Origin: Gordonia sp. (in: high G+C Gram-positive bacteria) | Lineage (GTDB): Bacteria > Actinomycetota > Actinomycetes > Mycobacteriales > Mycobacteriaceae | DNA length: 53,650 nucleotides | Assembly (NCBI RefSeq): GCF_020438995.1 | Contig: NZ_JAGQTN010000250.1 | Coordinates: forward strand, 1 to 53,650 | Direction: 5' to 3' | Part shown: positions 1 to 6,594 of the stretch, in pieces | Layout: the number at the start of each line of letters is the position of its first letter | Numbering within the stretch: position 1 is the stretch's first letter | Notes under the pieces: generated by a model | Told to the model about the DNA's origin: nothing | The model's database searches: none | Seen by the model: only the letters and a program-made list of their open reading frames with translations | Made by a program: the position numbers and the translations under genes

Positions 1-969
1 GTCGGTGCCCTCGTCGCGCGCGATGACGGTGATGGTCCCACCGCCATTGGCTGCCACTCCGTGCCGAACCGCGTTCTCCACCAACGGTTGCAGCGCCAGG
101 AACGGCAGCACCACGTTGAGCACCTCGGGGGCCGCCTGCACCTTGACGGTCAGTTTCGGCCCGAACCGCGCCCGTTCCAGCGTCAGATACCGGTCGACGT
201 TGCGCAGTTCGTCGGCCAGCACGGTGTACTCGCCGGCGGCCCGGAACGAGTAGCGGGTGAAGTCGGCGAAGTCGAGGATCAGCTCACGCGCCCGCGCCGG
301 GTCGGTCCGCACGAACGAGGCGATCGTGTTGAGCGCGTTGTAGATGAAATGCGGACTGATCTGCGCCCGCAAGGCGAGCACCTCGGCGCGGTCGAGGCGA
401 GCCCGGGAGGCGTCGAGGTCGGCCAGCTCCAGCTGGCTGGACACGTACCGGGCGACCTCGGCGATCGCCCCGAGCATGCCCGGGCCGGGCCGTCGGGTGG
501 TGGCCACCACCAGCACCCCGCCGATGGTCGCGTCGTCGTCGGTGCCGATGAGCAGCGGCTGCGCGACCAATGCCCGAACCGGTGTCTCGATGCCGCACGG
601 ATCGCCTTCGAGCACGCGGCGCTGGTCGGTGAGCGCCGCCACGGCCGAGGCGTCGGCATGCCGCAGCAGGTCGGCGTCCCAGATCTCGTCGCCGATCGGG
701 TCGTGGGCCAGCCGCCGGCCGGTGTCGTCGTAGAGGGCGACGGCGTCGGCGGCCGTGAGCATCCCGAGATGCGGGAGCGCGTCACGCGCCGACGACTCGG
801 TGAGCCCCCCGCGCAGCGACACCGCCGCCAGCGACGCCGTGTGCAGCGTCGAATGCACCGCACGTTCGGTCGGAGTGGTGACGCGGTGGCGGGTGCTGAT
901 GAGCATGATCACCGCCGCCCCCACCACCAGAGTGGCGACGATGAGGGCGACGGCCAGGGCACCGGACAC
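1..969 (-). CDS. LytS-type sensor histidine kinase, C-terminus cut by window edge
   Basis: This frame is open from a GTG at 969 to the left edge, giving about 323 residues. The N-terminus is a hydrophobic segment (SGALAVALIVATLVVGAA), so the protein is anchored in the membrane. A GAF-like sensor region follows (about residues 40-190). The motif ALRAQISPHFIYNALNTIAS near residue 205 is the phospho-acceptor signature of the LytS/BtsS (HPK7/8) kinase class. Further on, LALQPLVENAVRHG is the N-box of the ATPase domain. The G-boxes lie beyond the window. The start lies 3 bp after the stop of the upstream secreted-protein gene, so the two are probably cotranscribed. The expected partner is a LytTR response regulator to the left, which cannot be seen here. 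Family call is confident; the ligand is unknown. Confidence 0.85.
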   Translation of the reverse strand, partial: MSGALAVALIVATLVVGAAVIMLISTRHRVTTPTERAVHSTLHTASLAAVSLRGGLTESSARDALPHLGMLTAADAVALYDDTGRRLAHDPIGDEIWDADLLRHADASAVAALTDQRRVLEGDPCGIETPVRALVAQPLLIGTDDDATIGGVLVVATTRRPGPGMLGAIAEVARYVSSQLELADLDASRARLDRAEVLALRAQISPHFIYNALNTIASFVRTDPARARELILDFADFTRYSFRAAGEYTVLADELRNVDRYLTLERARFGPKLTVKVQAAPEVLNVVLPFLALQPLVENAVRHGVAANGGGTITVIARDEGTD

Positions 970-972
970 GCG

Positions 973-1458
973 TTAGCGGACCGTCAAACCGACCGTGGCC
1001 AGGCGCGCGGGCACCAGTCCGCCGGGCGACGTCGAATGCTGGTGATCCTCGACGATCGCTACGGAACATCCGCCGAGCGCGCAGTTGATCCGGGTGTTGT
1101 TGGGGATGGGTCCGAGCAGCGAGGTGTCGTGCAGGGCGATCCGCAGCTTGCCCGACGCCGTACCCGCCTTACTGATCTTGTGCGCCTCGTTGTCCCGGTT
1201 GCTCAGGTGCACGAAGCTGTCGGCGATGTTGCCGGGCCGGGCGCAGATCGCGAAGAACGACGGCTGGTTCTGGCACAGCATGATGAAGTAGCCGCCCGCC
1301 GGGTCGAGGCCGGTCGCGGAGAACTCGATGACCTGCCCGACATGCACGGTGCGGTCACTGACCTTGATGCTCGGCGCCGGTGCGGCCCCCGCTGTTCCCG
1401 CCCCCACCGTCAATGCCGCCGCCGCCACGATCCCGCTGACGATCTTCCTCGTTGCCAT
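973..1458 (-). CDS. Small secreted protein, possibly neocarzinostatin-like Ig fold
   Basis: This encodes 161 residues. The N-terminus MATRKIVSGIVAAAALTVGA followed by GTAGAAPAP is a classic Sec signal peptide with an AxA cleavage site. I chose the ATG at 1458 over one 33 bp upstream because GGAAGGG lies a suitable distance before it and the signal peptide starts there. The mature part opens with SIKVSDRTVHVGQVIEFSATGL, a beta-sandwich-like pattern, and has four cysteines including the pair CALGGC, which could form disulfides. This resembles neocarzinostatin-like actinobacterial secreted proteins, but the match is by eye. The gene sits directly upstream of the LytS-type kinase, so it might be a ligand-binding or sensed envelope partner; that link is inference. 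Confidence 0.6.
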   Translation of the reverse strand: MATRKIVSGIVAAAALTVGAGTAGAAPAPSIKVSDRTVHVGQVIEFSATGLDPAGGYFIMLCQNQPSFFAICARPGNIADSFVHLSNRDNEAHKISKAGTASGKLRIALHDTSLLGPIPNNTRINCALGGCSVAIVEDHQHSTSPGGLVPARLATVGLTVR

Positions 1459-1528
1459 GCCCGGTCCCTTCCATAGACGTCCCCCCATCATGGTCTGCTA
1501 CCCGAACCCAACGCGACGGGACCACCTT

Positions 1529-1619
1529 CTTGATCGCTGAGGCCGATGGGTCGCGACCACACTTCTTGATCCCTGAGGCCGATGCGACGAAGGAGCGAGG
1601 GTCACGAAGGGTCCGGTGA
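1529..1619 (+). repeat. 55-bp intergenic element (one full copy plus 5' fragment)
   Basis: A full 55-bp unit lies at 1565-1619, beginning CTTGATCCCTGAGG and ending GGGTCCGGTGA. It is preceded at 1529-1548 by the first 20 bp of another unit in the same orientation. They lie in the 304-bp divergent region between the secreted-protein gene and the LysM gene. The 3' end of this copy can fold (GGGTCAC/GTGACCC, stem of 7). No other gene is seen between 1459 and 1762. Short reading frames crossing the unit are repeat-derived and not believed. Confidence 0.85.
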
Positions 1620-1762
1620 CCCGGCCGCATGACCGCACCACCACTACTCACCCCCACACCGCAACCACCCCGAATACAGGTAGTCCGCTACTCATGCCCA
1701 CGACCCTCACCGGTGGCACGGTGAGACCAGTAACCGAACCCAGGACCGGGGAGGCAAGCGGC

Positions 1763-2422
1763 ATGAAGACCTACACAGTGCAACCGGGCGACACCCTGTT
1801 CGCGATCGCCCGCGACGAATACGGCGACGGCAGCCTGAGCCCGGTGCTGTCGGCCGCCAACCACCTGACCCACCCGGACTTCCTGCAGCCCGGCCAGCAT
1901 CTACTGGTTCCGTACGTGACGAAGCGGCACCGGATGACCACCCCCGACGGCGACGTGGCCCGCAAGAGCATCACCCAAACCCATTACCGCACAACGGATC
2001 TACACACCCAACTCCTCTGGGAGACGGTCAACGGCGTCGACCAGCGCCCCATCGAACTCGGCGCGTGGTTACTGCTACCGGAACTCGAAGCGGCTGAACA
2101 CTATCCGGTGGTGGTCCCCGAACGCCTGCCGGCGCTCGCCGAACGCTGGTACGGCGACCCGGACCTGGCGACGATGATCACCCTGGCCAACACCACTGCC
2201 GACAACCCCCTCGACACCGACCTGGTCGAACCCGGCCACATCATCATCCGCCCCGGATTCAACAAGACCCACCGCGTACAGGGTCAAACCCTGCGAACCA
2301 TCTGCACCGAGCACTACGGCACCGGCATGGTGGACACCTGGATCGCCATAGTCGCCGCTGCCAACCGCTTAACCGACCCCGACCACCTTGTCTCCGGTCA
2401 GCGCCTGACCCTCCCGTCATGA
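1763..2422 (+). CDS. LysM-repeat protein
   Basis: This encodes 219 residues starting MKTYTVQPGDTLFAIARDEY, a textbook LysM module (residues 1-50). At least two further LysM-like modules follow: one ending LVEPGHIIIRPGF near residue 170, and a C-terminal one running from KTHRVQGQTLRTICTEHYG to the stop, with the usual SGQRLTLPS ending. A degenerate module lies between them. LysM domains bind N-acetylglucosamine-containing glycans such as peptidoglycan. No signal peptide or catalytic domain is visible, so export is unclear. The ATG at 1763 was preferred over upstream starts because GGGGAGG precedes it and the first LysM begins immediately. Confidence 0.8.
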   Translation: MKTYTVQPGDTLFAIARDEYGDGSLSPVLSAANHLTHPDFLQPGQHLLVPYVTKRHRMTTPDGDVARKSITQTHYRTTDLHTQLLWETVNGVDQRPIELGAWLLLPELEAAEHYPVVVPERLPALAERWYGDPDLATMITLANTTADNPLDTDLVEPGHIIIRPGFNKTHRVQGQTLRTICTEHYGTGMVDTWIAIVAAANRLTDPDHLVSGQRLTLPS

Positions 2423-2448
2423 CAAACCCCCGTCGCTGCGCTCGCCCG

Positions 2449-2511
2449 AAACCCCACCGCTGCGCCCCGGCATCGCAATAATTGTCATGCCGGGCCTGAG
2501 CGGTGGGGTTT
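2449..2511. terminator. Nested bidirectional hairpin between convergent genes
   Basis: A perfect 13-bp outer stem (AAACCCCACCGCT at 2449-2461 with AGCGGTGGGGTTT at 2499-2511) encloses a perfect 8-bp inner stem (CCCGGCAT at 2466-2473 with ATGCCGGG at 2487-2494). It lies between the converging LysM and sigma-factor genes. The outer arms start with A-tracts and end with T-tracts, so it should terminate in both directions. Confidence 0.8.
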
Positions 2512-2519
2512 ATGACGAC

Positions 2520-3413
2520 TCACCGCGCTATCGGCCGCGGCGTGCCCGCCCCGGCAAACTTCTCCGGGTTGCGGATGGCGTACACGTTCTGCAACAACCC
2601 GTCGACGGCGTCGAGAACGAAGATGCCTTGCGGTTTGCCGTCGAAGTGGACGGTGAAACCGGGCATGCTGCTGTAGATCCCGACGTCCAGCCGCAGGTCC
2701 TCGCCCGACATCCGTAGCAGGCCGAGCAACATCCGGGCGACGGCCTTGGCGCCGCGCACCGGCCTGCGGGCGGCGGTCATCTTGCCGTCGCTGTCAGCGA
2801 GGTACACCACGTCCGGGGCGAGCACAGCCATCAGCTGCTCTACGTCGCCGGACAGTGCCGCGGCGAAGAACCGGTTGACCACCTCGGTGGCCTGCGCGGC
2901 GTCGACGGGGGCGAACTTCTGCCGGCGGGCATGCACGTGGTTGCGGGCCCGGTGCCCGATCTGCCGGACGGTGGCCGTGGGTTTGCCGACGATACCGGCG
3001 ATCTCGTCGTAGCCGAACGCGAACACCTCCCGCAGCACGAACACGGCCCGCTCATCGGGGGTTAGGCTTTCCAGGACGATCAGCATCGCGGTGGACACGG
3101 ATTCGGCGAGCACCACGTCGTCGACGGGGTCGGCGTCGTCGATGAGGATCGGTTCGGGCAGCCAGGGGCCGACGTATTCTTCGCGGCGCCGGCTCATCGA
3201 GCGCAACATGTTGAGCGATTGCCGGGTGACGATCTGCGCCAGATAGGAGCGCACATTGCCGACGGTCGACGGGTCTACCTGCGCCCACCGCAGATAGCTT
3301 TCCTGCAGCACGTCGTCGGCTTCGGTCGCCGAGCCGAGGATTTCGTAGGCGACCGTGAACAGCAGTGGCCGGAGCTGGGTGAATTGCGTTGCGTGAGCAT
3401 CGGTTCCGGTCAC
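2520..3413 (-). CDS. sigJ: ECF sigma factor, ECF41/SigJ type with SnoaL-like C-terminal domain
   Basis: This encodes 297 residues. Sigma region 2 is at the N-terminus (FTVAYEILGSATEADDVLQE, then LRWAQV), region 4 follows (LTPDERAVFVLREVFAFGYD), and a SnoaL/NTF2-like domain begins near VNRFFAAALSGDVEQLMAVL. This arrangement defines ECF41, in which the fused C-terminal domain replaces an anti-sigma factor and tunes activity. The GTG start at 3413 overlaps the stop of the upstream oxidoreductase by 4 bp (GTGA), indicating translational coupling. ECF41 factors usually control a neighbouring oxidoreductase or carboxymuconolactone-decarboxylase gene, which fits here. Longer frames reaching 3596 run into the upstream gene and were rejected. 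Confidence 0.9.
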   Translation of the reverse strand: MTGTDAHATQFTQLRPLLFTVAYEILGSATEADDVLQESYLRWAQVDPSTVGNVRSYLAQIVTRQSLNMLRSMSRRREEYVGPWLPEPILIDDADPVDDVVLAESVSTAMLIVLESLTPDERAVFVLREVFAFGYDEIAGIVGKPTATVRQIGHRARNHVHARRQKFAPVDAAQATEVVNRFFAAALSGDVEQLMAVLAPDVVYLADSDGKMTAARRPVRGAKAVARMLLGLLRMSGEDLRLDVGIYSSMPGFTVHFDGKPQGIFVLDAVDGLLQNVYAIRNPEKFAGAGTPRPIAR

Positions 3414-4573
3414 GACGCGACCGCCTGGGCGAGTTCGGCCGCGGTCCGTGGTTTGCGGGACATTCCGCGCATCCGGCCCGGCCGCCGGGCCTCGATGCCG
3501 ATACCGCGAAGGACGAAGCGGCACACCTGTTCTTTCACGAACGCACCGAGCCTGCCACTGATCACCATCGAGCGTGGCATGTCGTCGGTGCGGCACATTT
3601 GGATCACACCGGCACGCCTGCCGATGGACGCGTTCTGGCCGCTGAACCCGATCCGGATCGGTTGCGCAGGAGCACCATTGATGGCGGCGATGACGGTGTC
3701 GGCGGCGTGCAGACCCAGCGGGATGGCTGCCTGGCAGCTCATCCGCAGCGGCGTATTCGACGGCGCCACAGCATCTCCGGCACCCACGATGCGCGGATCA
3801 TCGACGCTGGTGAGGGATTCGTCGGTGACGAGCCTGCCGTCGGGGTCGGTGGTGAGACCGCTGTCGGCGGCCAGTCGCGGGATATCGAATCCGGTCGCGA
3901 GAACCGTGGTGGCGCTGGGCCATTCCTCATCCGCACCGGATCCGACGACGGTGATCGAACCCGGACCCACAGCGGCCACGCGACGGTTCTCGAATACCCG
4001 AACCCCGAGCGTGTCGAGCGCCCGGGCGGTGGCACGACGCCCCCGATCGCCGAACGACGGGACGAGCGGGCCGTTGCACACGAGCCGAACCGGCAGGCCC
4101 TGTTCGGCCAGTTCGGCGGCGGTCTCCACGCCGGTCAGCCCGCCGCCGACGACGGTCACCGGCCCCCGCTCGGTCGCCAGATGCTCACGCAGTCGCTGAG
4201 CCGACTCCCAGTCGCCGACGGTGAACGCATGCTCGAAACCGGACTTGGACGTACTGCCGACGGCGTACACGAGCCGGTCATACGGCAGTTCGTCGCCCGA
4301 CTCCAGGACGACGTGGCGCCGTCCGGTGTCGATGAGCGTCGCGACCCCGACCACCAGCCGCACCCCGTCGCCGAGCAGCGCGTCGAGGTCGTGGGCTGCT
4401 TCGCCGGTCTCGGCCACCCACTGGTGCAGCCGGATTCGTTCGACGAACTGCGGCCGGGCATTGAGCAACACGACGTCGCAGCCCTCCTGTCCGGCGAGCC
4501 GGTTGGCGGCCATCGTGCCTGCATAGCCGCCCCCTACGACGACGATCCTGGTGACGTGATCTGTGGTGTTCAT
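3410..4573 (-). CDS. NAD(P)H/FAD-dependent oxidoreductase, probable ECF41 target
   Basis: This encodes 387 residues. The N-terminus carries a Rossmann FAD motif (RIVVVGGGYAGTMAANRL) and a second dinucleotide motif appears mid-protein (VTVVGGGLTGVETAAELAEQ, for NAD(P)H). The sequence IVGAGDAV near the end is the usual FAD-contacting signature. The layout matches type II NADH dehydrogenase-like or AIF-like reductases. The ATG at 4573 is preceded by AGGAG and the flavin motif starts soon after. It is cotranscribed with, and overlaps, the sigma-factor gene downstream. A matching ECF41 promoter lies 40 bp upstream. Electron acceptor is unknown. Confidence 0.88.
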   Translation of the reverse strand: MNTTDHVTRIVVVGGGYAGTMAANRLAGQEGCDVVLLNARPQFVERIRLHQWVAETGEAAHDLDALLGDGVRLVVGVATLIDTGRRHVVLESGDELPYDRLVYAVGSTSKSGFEHAFTVGDWESAQRLREHLATERGPVTVVGGGLTGVETAAELAEQGLPVRLVCNGPLVPSFGDRGRRATARALDTLGVRVFENRRVAAVGPGSITVVGSGADEEWPSATTVLATGFDIPRLAADSGLTTDPDGRLVTDESLTSVDDPRIVGAGDAVAPSNTPLRMSCQAAIPLGLHAADTVIAAINGAPAQPIRIGFSGQNASIGRRAGVIQMCRTDDMPRSMVISGRLGAFVKEQVCRFVLRGIGIEARRPGRMRGMSRKPRTAAELAQAVAS

Positions 4574-4612
4574 GGTGATCTCCTGAGCATCTCCGATTCG
4601 GGACACCCCTGA

Positions 4613-4639
4613 GACACCGTACGGCCGCGGCGCGTGACA
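4613..4639 (-). promoter_or_regulatory. Candidate ECF41-type promoter
   Basis: On the minus strand TGTCACG (4639-4633) is followed after exactly 16 nt by TGTC (4616-4613). From memory, the published ECF41 consensus is TGTCACA-N16-CGTC, so each element differs by one base. It lies upstream of the oxidoreductase ATG at 4573 and suggests autoregulation of the two-gene operon. Confidence 0.6.
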
Positions 4640-4662
4640 GTCCGTGAGGTAGATCACTTACC

Positions 4663-4880
4663 TCACCGGAGGGGGTCGGCGGCAATGCCGGGCACCGTCA
4701 CCGTCGTCGCGTCCATGATGAATGCCCGCCACGGAAGCGACGGGAACTCGGTGTGCCCGGGGTCGATACCGATCAAACGCCCACCCGGCAGGGTGATCGT
4801 CTCGTGCTTGACGACGGGATCGGCCTGTAGCAGCGGGGCGAGGTCCGGATCGGGCAGTAGCGGATCCGAGGGAGGCGTTC
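4663..4880 (-). pseudogene. 3' remnant of an unidentified gene
   Basis: A coding-like stretch of about 70 residues ends at 4663; it contains PDLAPLLQADPVVKHETI, LPGGRLIGIDPGHTEFPS and LPWRAFIMDATT. It reads as the C-terminus of a folded protein, but no start region or domain is recognisable. The apparent homologous part stops near 4870-4880, where a plus-strand remnant begins in the opposite direction. It could instead be a small intact ORF starting at 4944, but the first 20 codons look like antisense of the neighbouring remnant. Confidence 0.4.
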
Positions 4881-4885
4881 CCCGC

Positions 4886-5257
4886 AGGCGGGCCGGCGGA
4901 ATCCTGCCGGAGGGGGTGGAGAAACTGTACTTCGTCGGTCTCATCGCGCCGCGTGGACCGCAGATCCCGATCTACGGCGAGCAGTCCAAGCTCGTCGCCC
5001 GAATGATCGACCTTCATGCCGACGCGGGCCCGCGTGGCCTGGCCCTGGCGAACTATTTCGCCGTCATGCAGGACGCGGAACTGCGGATCGACATCGTCCG
5101 GGCGATCTGGAACGACCAGATGGCCGACACGGACTTGCCTGAGTCTCCCCATGCCATCTCCTCCGGTCGATGCGACGCCGACGATGTGCGCGCCGGCGCG
5201 GACGCCTGCCTCACTGATTCGGATGGATCTCCCCACGGTACGCCTGCGGAGAGATGA
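4886..5257 (+). pseudogene. C-terminal remnant of a flavin-containing monooxygenase
   Basis: The frame includes VEKLYFVGLIAPRGPQIPIY followed by GEQSKLVARMIDLHADAG. This is the conserved C-terminal segment of bacterial FAD/NADPH monooxygenases (about 450 residues when complete). Only about 110 residues remain; both dinucleotide-binding domains are absent, and no ribosome site or start precedes the homologous part. It faces away from the 4663-4880 remnant, so both seem to have lost their 5' halves at one junction near 4880. Confidence 0.65.
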
Positions 5258-5259
5258 GG

Positions 5260-5652
5260 TCAGCCCGGCAGAATGACCGTGATCCCGAGTGCGTGTGCCC
5301 GTGCAAGTCGAGCGTCAGAGGTGACGAGATCGGCGCCCAGTAGCCGGGCGGTGGCGACGTAGAATGCGTCGGACACCCGCACCGACGTACGCATCGCCCA
5401 TGCTTCAGGGAGAAGTAGCGCGCAGTCGATCCGCCGGATGGGTGCGGTCCGGAGCCCCTGGACCGCACGGGATGCCTCCTGCGGACTGATCGCGGACGTG
5501 CGCTCGAGCCGCCACACTGCCGACATCACTTCCATGTCGAGGATCGACGGAGCCCACAACTTGTGATCTTTCATCGTTCGTCGTGCGGCGAGCTGAGCTT
5601 CGACCGGAAGGAGCGCGTCGACCAATGTGCTCGCGTCGATGACTCGTTTCAC
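5260..5652 (-). CDS. vapC: VapC-family PIN-domain toxin ribonuclease
   Basis: This encodes 130 residues with the PIN-domain acidic residues in order: Asp in the N-terminal VIDAST, Glu in LDMEVMSAVWRLE, Asp in VRVSDAFYVATA and Asp in LVTSDARLARA. These coordinate Mg2+ for RNA cleavage. VapC toxins cut tRNA or rRNA and are neutralised by the antitoxin encoded just upstream. Its ATG overlaps the antitoxin stop by 4 bp (ATGA at 5649-5652), the usual translational coupling of such pairs. Length is typical. The tRNA-Thr gene 0.4 kb away is a coincidence as far as the sequence shows. Confidence 0.92.
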   Translation of the reverse strand: MKRVIDASTLVDALLPVEAQLAARRTMKDHKLWAPSILDMEVMSAVWRLERTSAISPQEASRAVQGLRTAPIRRIDCALLLPEAWAMRTSVRVSDAFYVATARLLGADLVTSDARLARAHALGITVILPG

Positions 5653-5885
5653 CGGGGCGGATCGTATTCGTCCCGGACGGCATCGAGTGCGCTCAGCGTA
5701 TCGATATGTCGCAGCGGAGTGTCGTAGGTGATGGACGCGGCCCAGTCGTCGAACATGGGGCGGCTGAGGTCGTCGCGCAGAAGTCGGGTCACGTACTCCG
5801 ACATGGACACTCCCAGACGGCCGGCACGCTCGCTGAGCTGTGCGTGGAGGTCGTCGGGCAGGTTCCGAATCTGCAGGTTACTCAT
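5649..5885 (-). CDS. vapB: VapB/FitA-type ribbon-helix-helix antitoxin
   Basis: This encodes 78 residues starting MSNLQIRNLPDDLHAQLSER, a ribbon-helix-helix DNA-binding motif of the FitA/Arc kind. The C-terminal half (from FDDWAASITYDTPL) should be the toxin-binding tail. It is the first gene of the vapBC operon. There is no ribosome site; a -10-like TAGCGT ends 6 nt before the ATG, suggesting a leaderless transcript. A CATGCA/TGCATG inverted repeat sits just upstream of that -10, a sensible place for autorepression by the VapBC complex. Confidence 0.9.
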   Translation of the reverse strand: MSNLQIRNLPDDLHAQLSERAGRLGVSMSEYVTRLLRDDLSRPMFDDWAASITYDTPLRHIDTLSALDAVRDEYDPPR

Positions 5886-5891
5886 ATCATG

Positions 5892-5913
5892 ACGCTAGCA
5901 TGCAATCTGCATG
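5892..5913 (-). promoter_or_regulatory. vapBC -10 and operator
   Basis: On the minus strand TAGCGT (5897-5892) is a -10-like hexamer 6 nt before the vapB ATG. Directly upstream lies CATGCA-ATC-TGCATG (5899-5913 on the plus strand), a perfect 6-bp inverted repeat. Its position between -35 and -10 fits autorepression. Confidence 0.55.
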
Positions 5914-5976
5914 ATCGAGAAGATCCAGGGGTTGCGCACCGCGACGGAAGAGTGATGGATCAGCATCGGATACAGC

Positions 5977-6014
5977 AAAAAGAGCCGGTTTCCCTGGTGT
6001 GGGAGACCGGCTCT
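5977..6014 (-). terminator. Intrinsic terminator of tRNA-Thr
   Basis: On the minus strand GAGCCGGT and ACCGGCTC pair, extended by a TCCC/GGGA stem around a short loop, and the hairpin ends in a run of five T. It begins about 16 nt after the tRNA 3' end. Confidence 0.8.
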
Positions 6015-6029
6015 GACCTGCTCTTTCTG

Positions 6030-6102
6030 AGCCGCCTAGGGGAATCGAACCCCTGACCTATTCATTACGAGTGAATCGCTCTACCGACTGAGCTAAGGCG
6101 GC
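6030..6102 (-). tRNA. tRNA-Thr (anticodon CGU)
   Basis: The 73-nt cloverleaf has a GCCGCCT/AGGCGGC acceptor stem, a D-arm with AGTCGGTAGA, an anticodon stem ATTCA/TGAAT with loop CTCGTAA, and a T-arm AGGGG TTCGATT CCCCT. The anticodon CGT reads ACG (threonine). No CCA is encoded; the discriminator base is T. Confidence 0.95.
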
Positions 6103-6206
6103 GTGCTGCGCTGGGCAGCGGGTACGAGTGTAGCGACTGGCGACGCCGGAACAAAAACGGGCCCGCGTGGCGCGCTTCCAATGCCAGGGGGCGTTAGGGC
6201 ACCCTT

Positions 6207-6509
6207 ATGGACATGTCCGCTTTACCGATTTCCGAACGCGAGGCAGCGTCGTCCGTCGCGGAGCCCTGGCAGGTGGCCGACGGGATGCTGGTCGCCGATT
6301 ATGCGACGTCGAACATGGTCAGGGGAGGGGAGTTCGTGGCGCGCATCATTGATGCCGCCGAGGATCTGAACCACCACCCCGACATCGACATCCGGTACTC
6401 GAGCGTGTATCTGGCGCTGATGACCCACAGCGTGGGCGCGCTCACCGAACTGGACGTGGACCTGGCGAACGCGATCAGCAAGATCGCCGCCGAACTCGGC
6501 CTGACCTGA
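6207..6509 (+). CDS. Pterin-4-alpha-carbinolamine dehydratase
   Basis: This encodes 100 residues with the PCD/DCoH signature: AAEDLNHHPDIDIRYSSVYL carries the two active-site histidines and the proline, and LMTHSVGALTELDVDLANAI supplies the third histidine and the C-terminal helix. The enzyme dehydrates 4a-hydroxytetrahydropterin formed by aromatic amino-acid hydroxylases; in bacteria without such hydroxylases its role is often unclear. No good ribosome site precedes the ATG. TAGGGC ends 6 nt upstream, a weak leaderless -10. An alternative ATG lies at 6213. It converges on the malic-enzyme gene. Confidence 0.88.
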   Translation: MDMSALPISEREAASSVAEPWQVADGMLVADYATSNMVRGGEFVARIIDAAEDLNHHPDIDIRYSSVYLALMTHSVGALTELDVDLANAISKIAAELGLT

Positions 6510-6515
6510 ACAAAA

Positions 6516-6573
6516 ACCACCCCCGAGCAGGGCACTGATGCACATACGCAGCAGCAACCCGATCGGGGGCGGT
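6516..6573. terminator. Long-loop inverted repeat between convergent genes
   Basis: ACCACCCCCGA (6516-6526) pairs with TCGGGGGCGGT (6563-6573) with one mismatch, after a run of five A and before TTC. The loop is long (36 nt), so termination is plausible but not certain. Confidence 0.45.
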
Positions 6574-6594
6574 TCTTGAACTACAACCGGACCG

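Noticed and set aside
4634-5257. An intact 207-residue plus-strand protein
   Set aside because: Only the C-terminal 110 or so residues resemble a monooxygenase; the first part is antisense of a coding-like minus-strand remnant.
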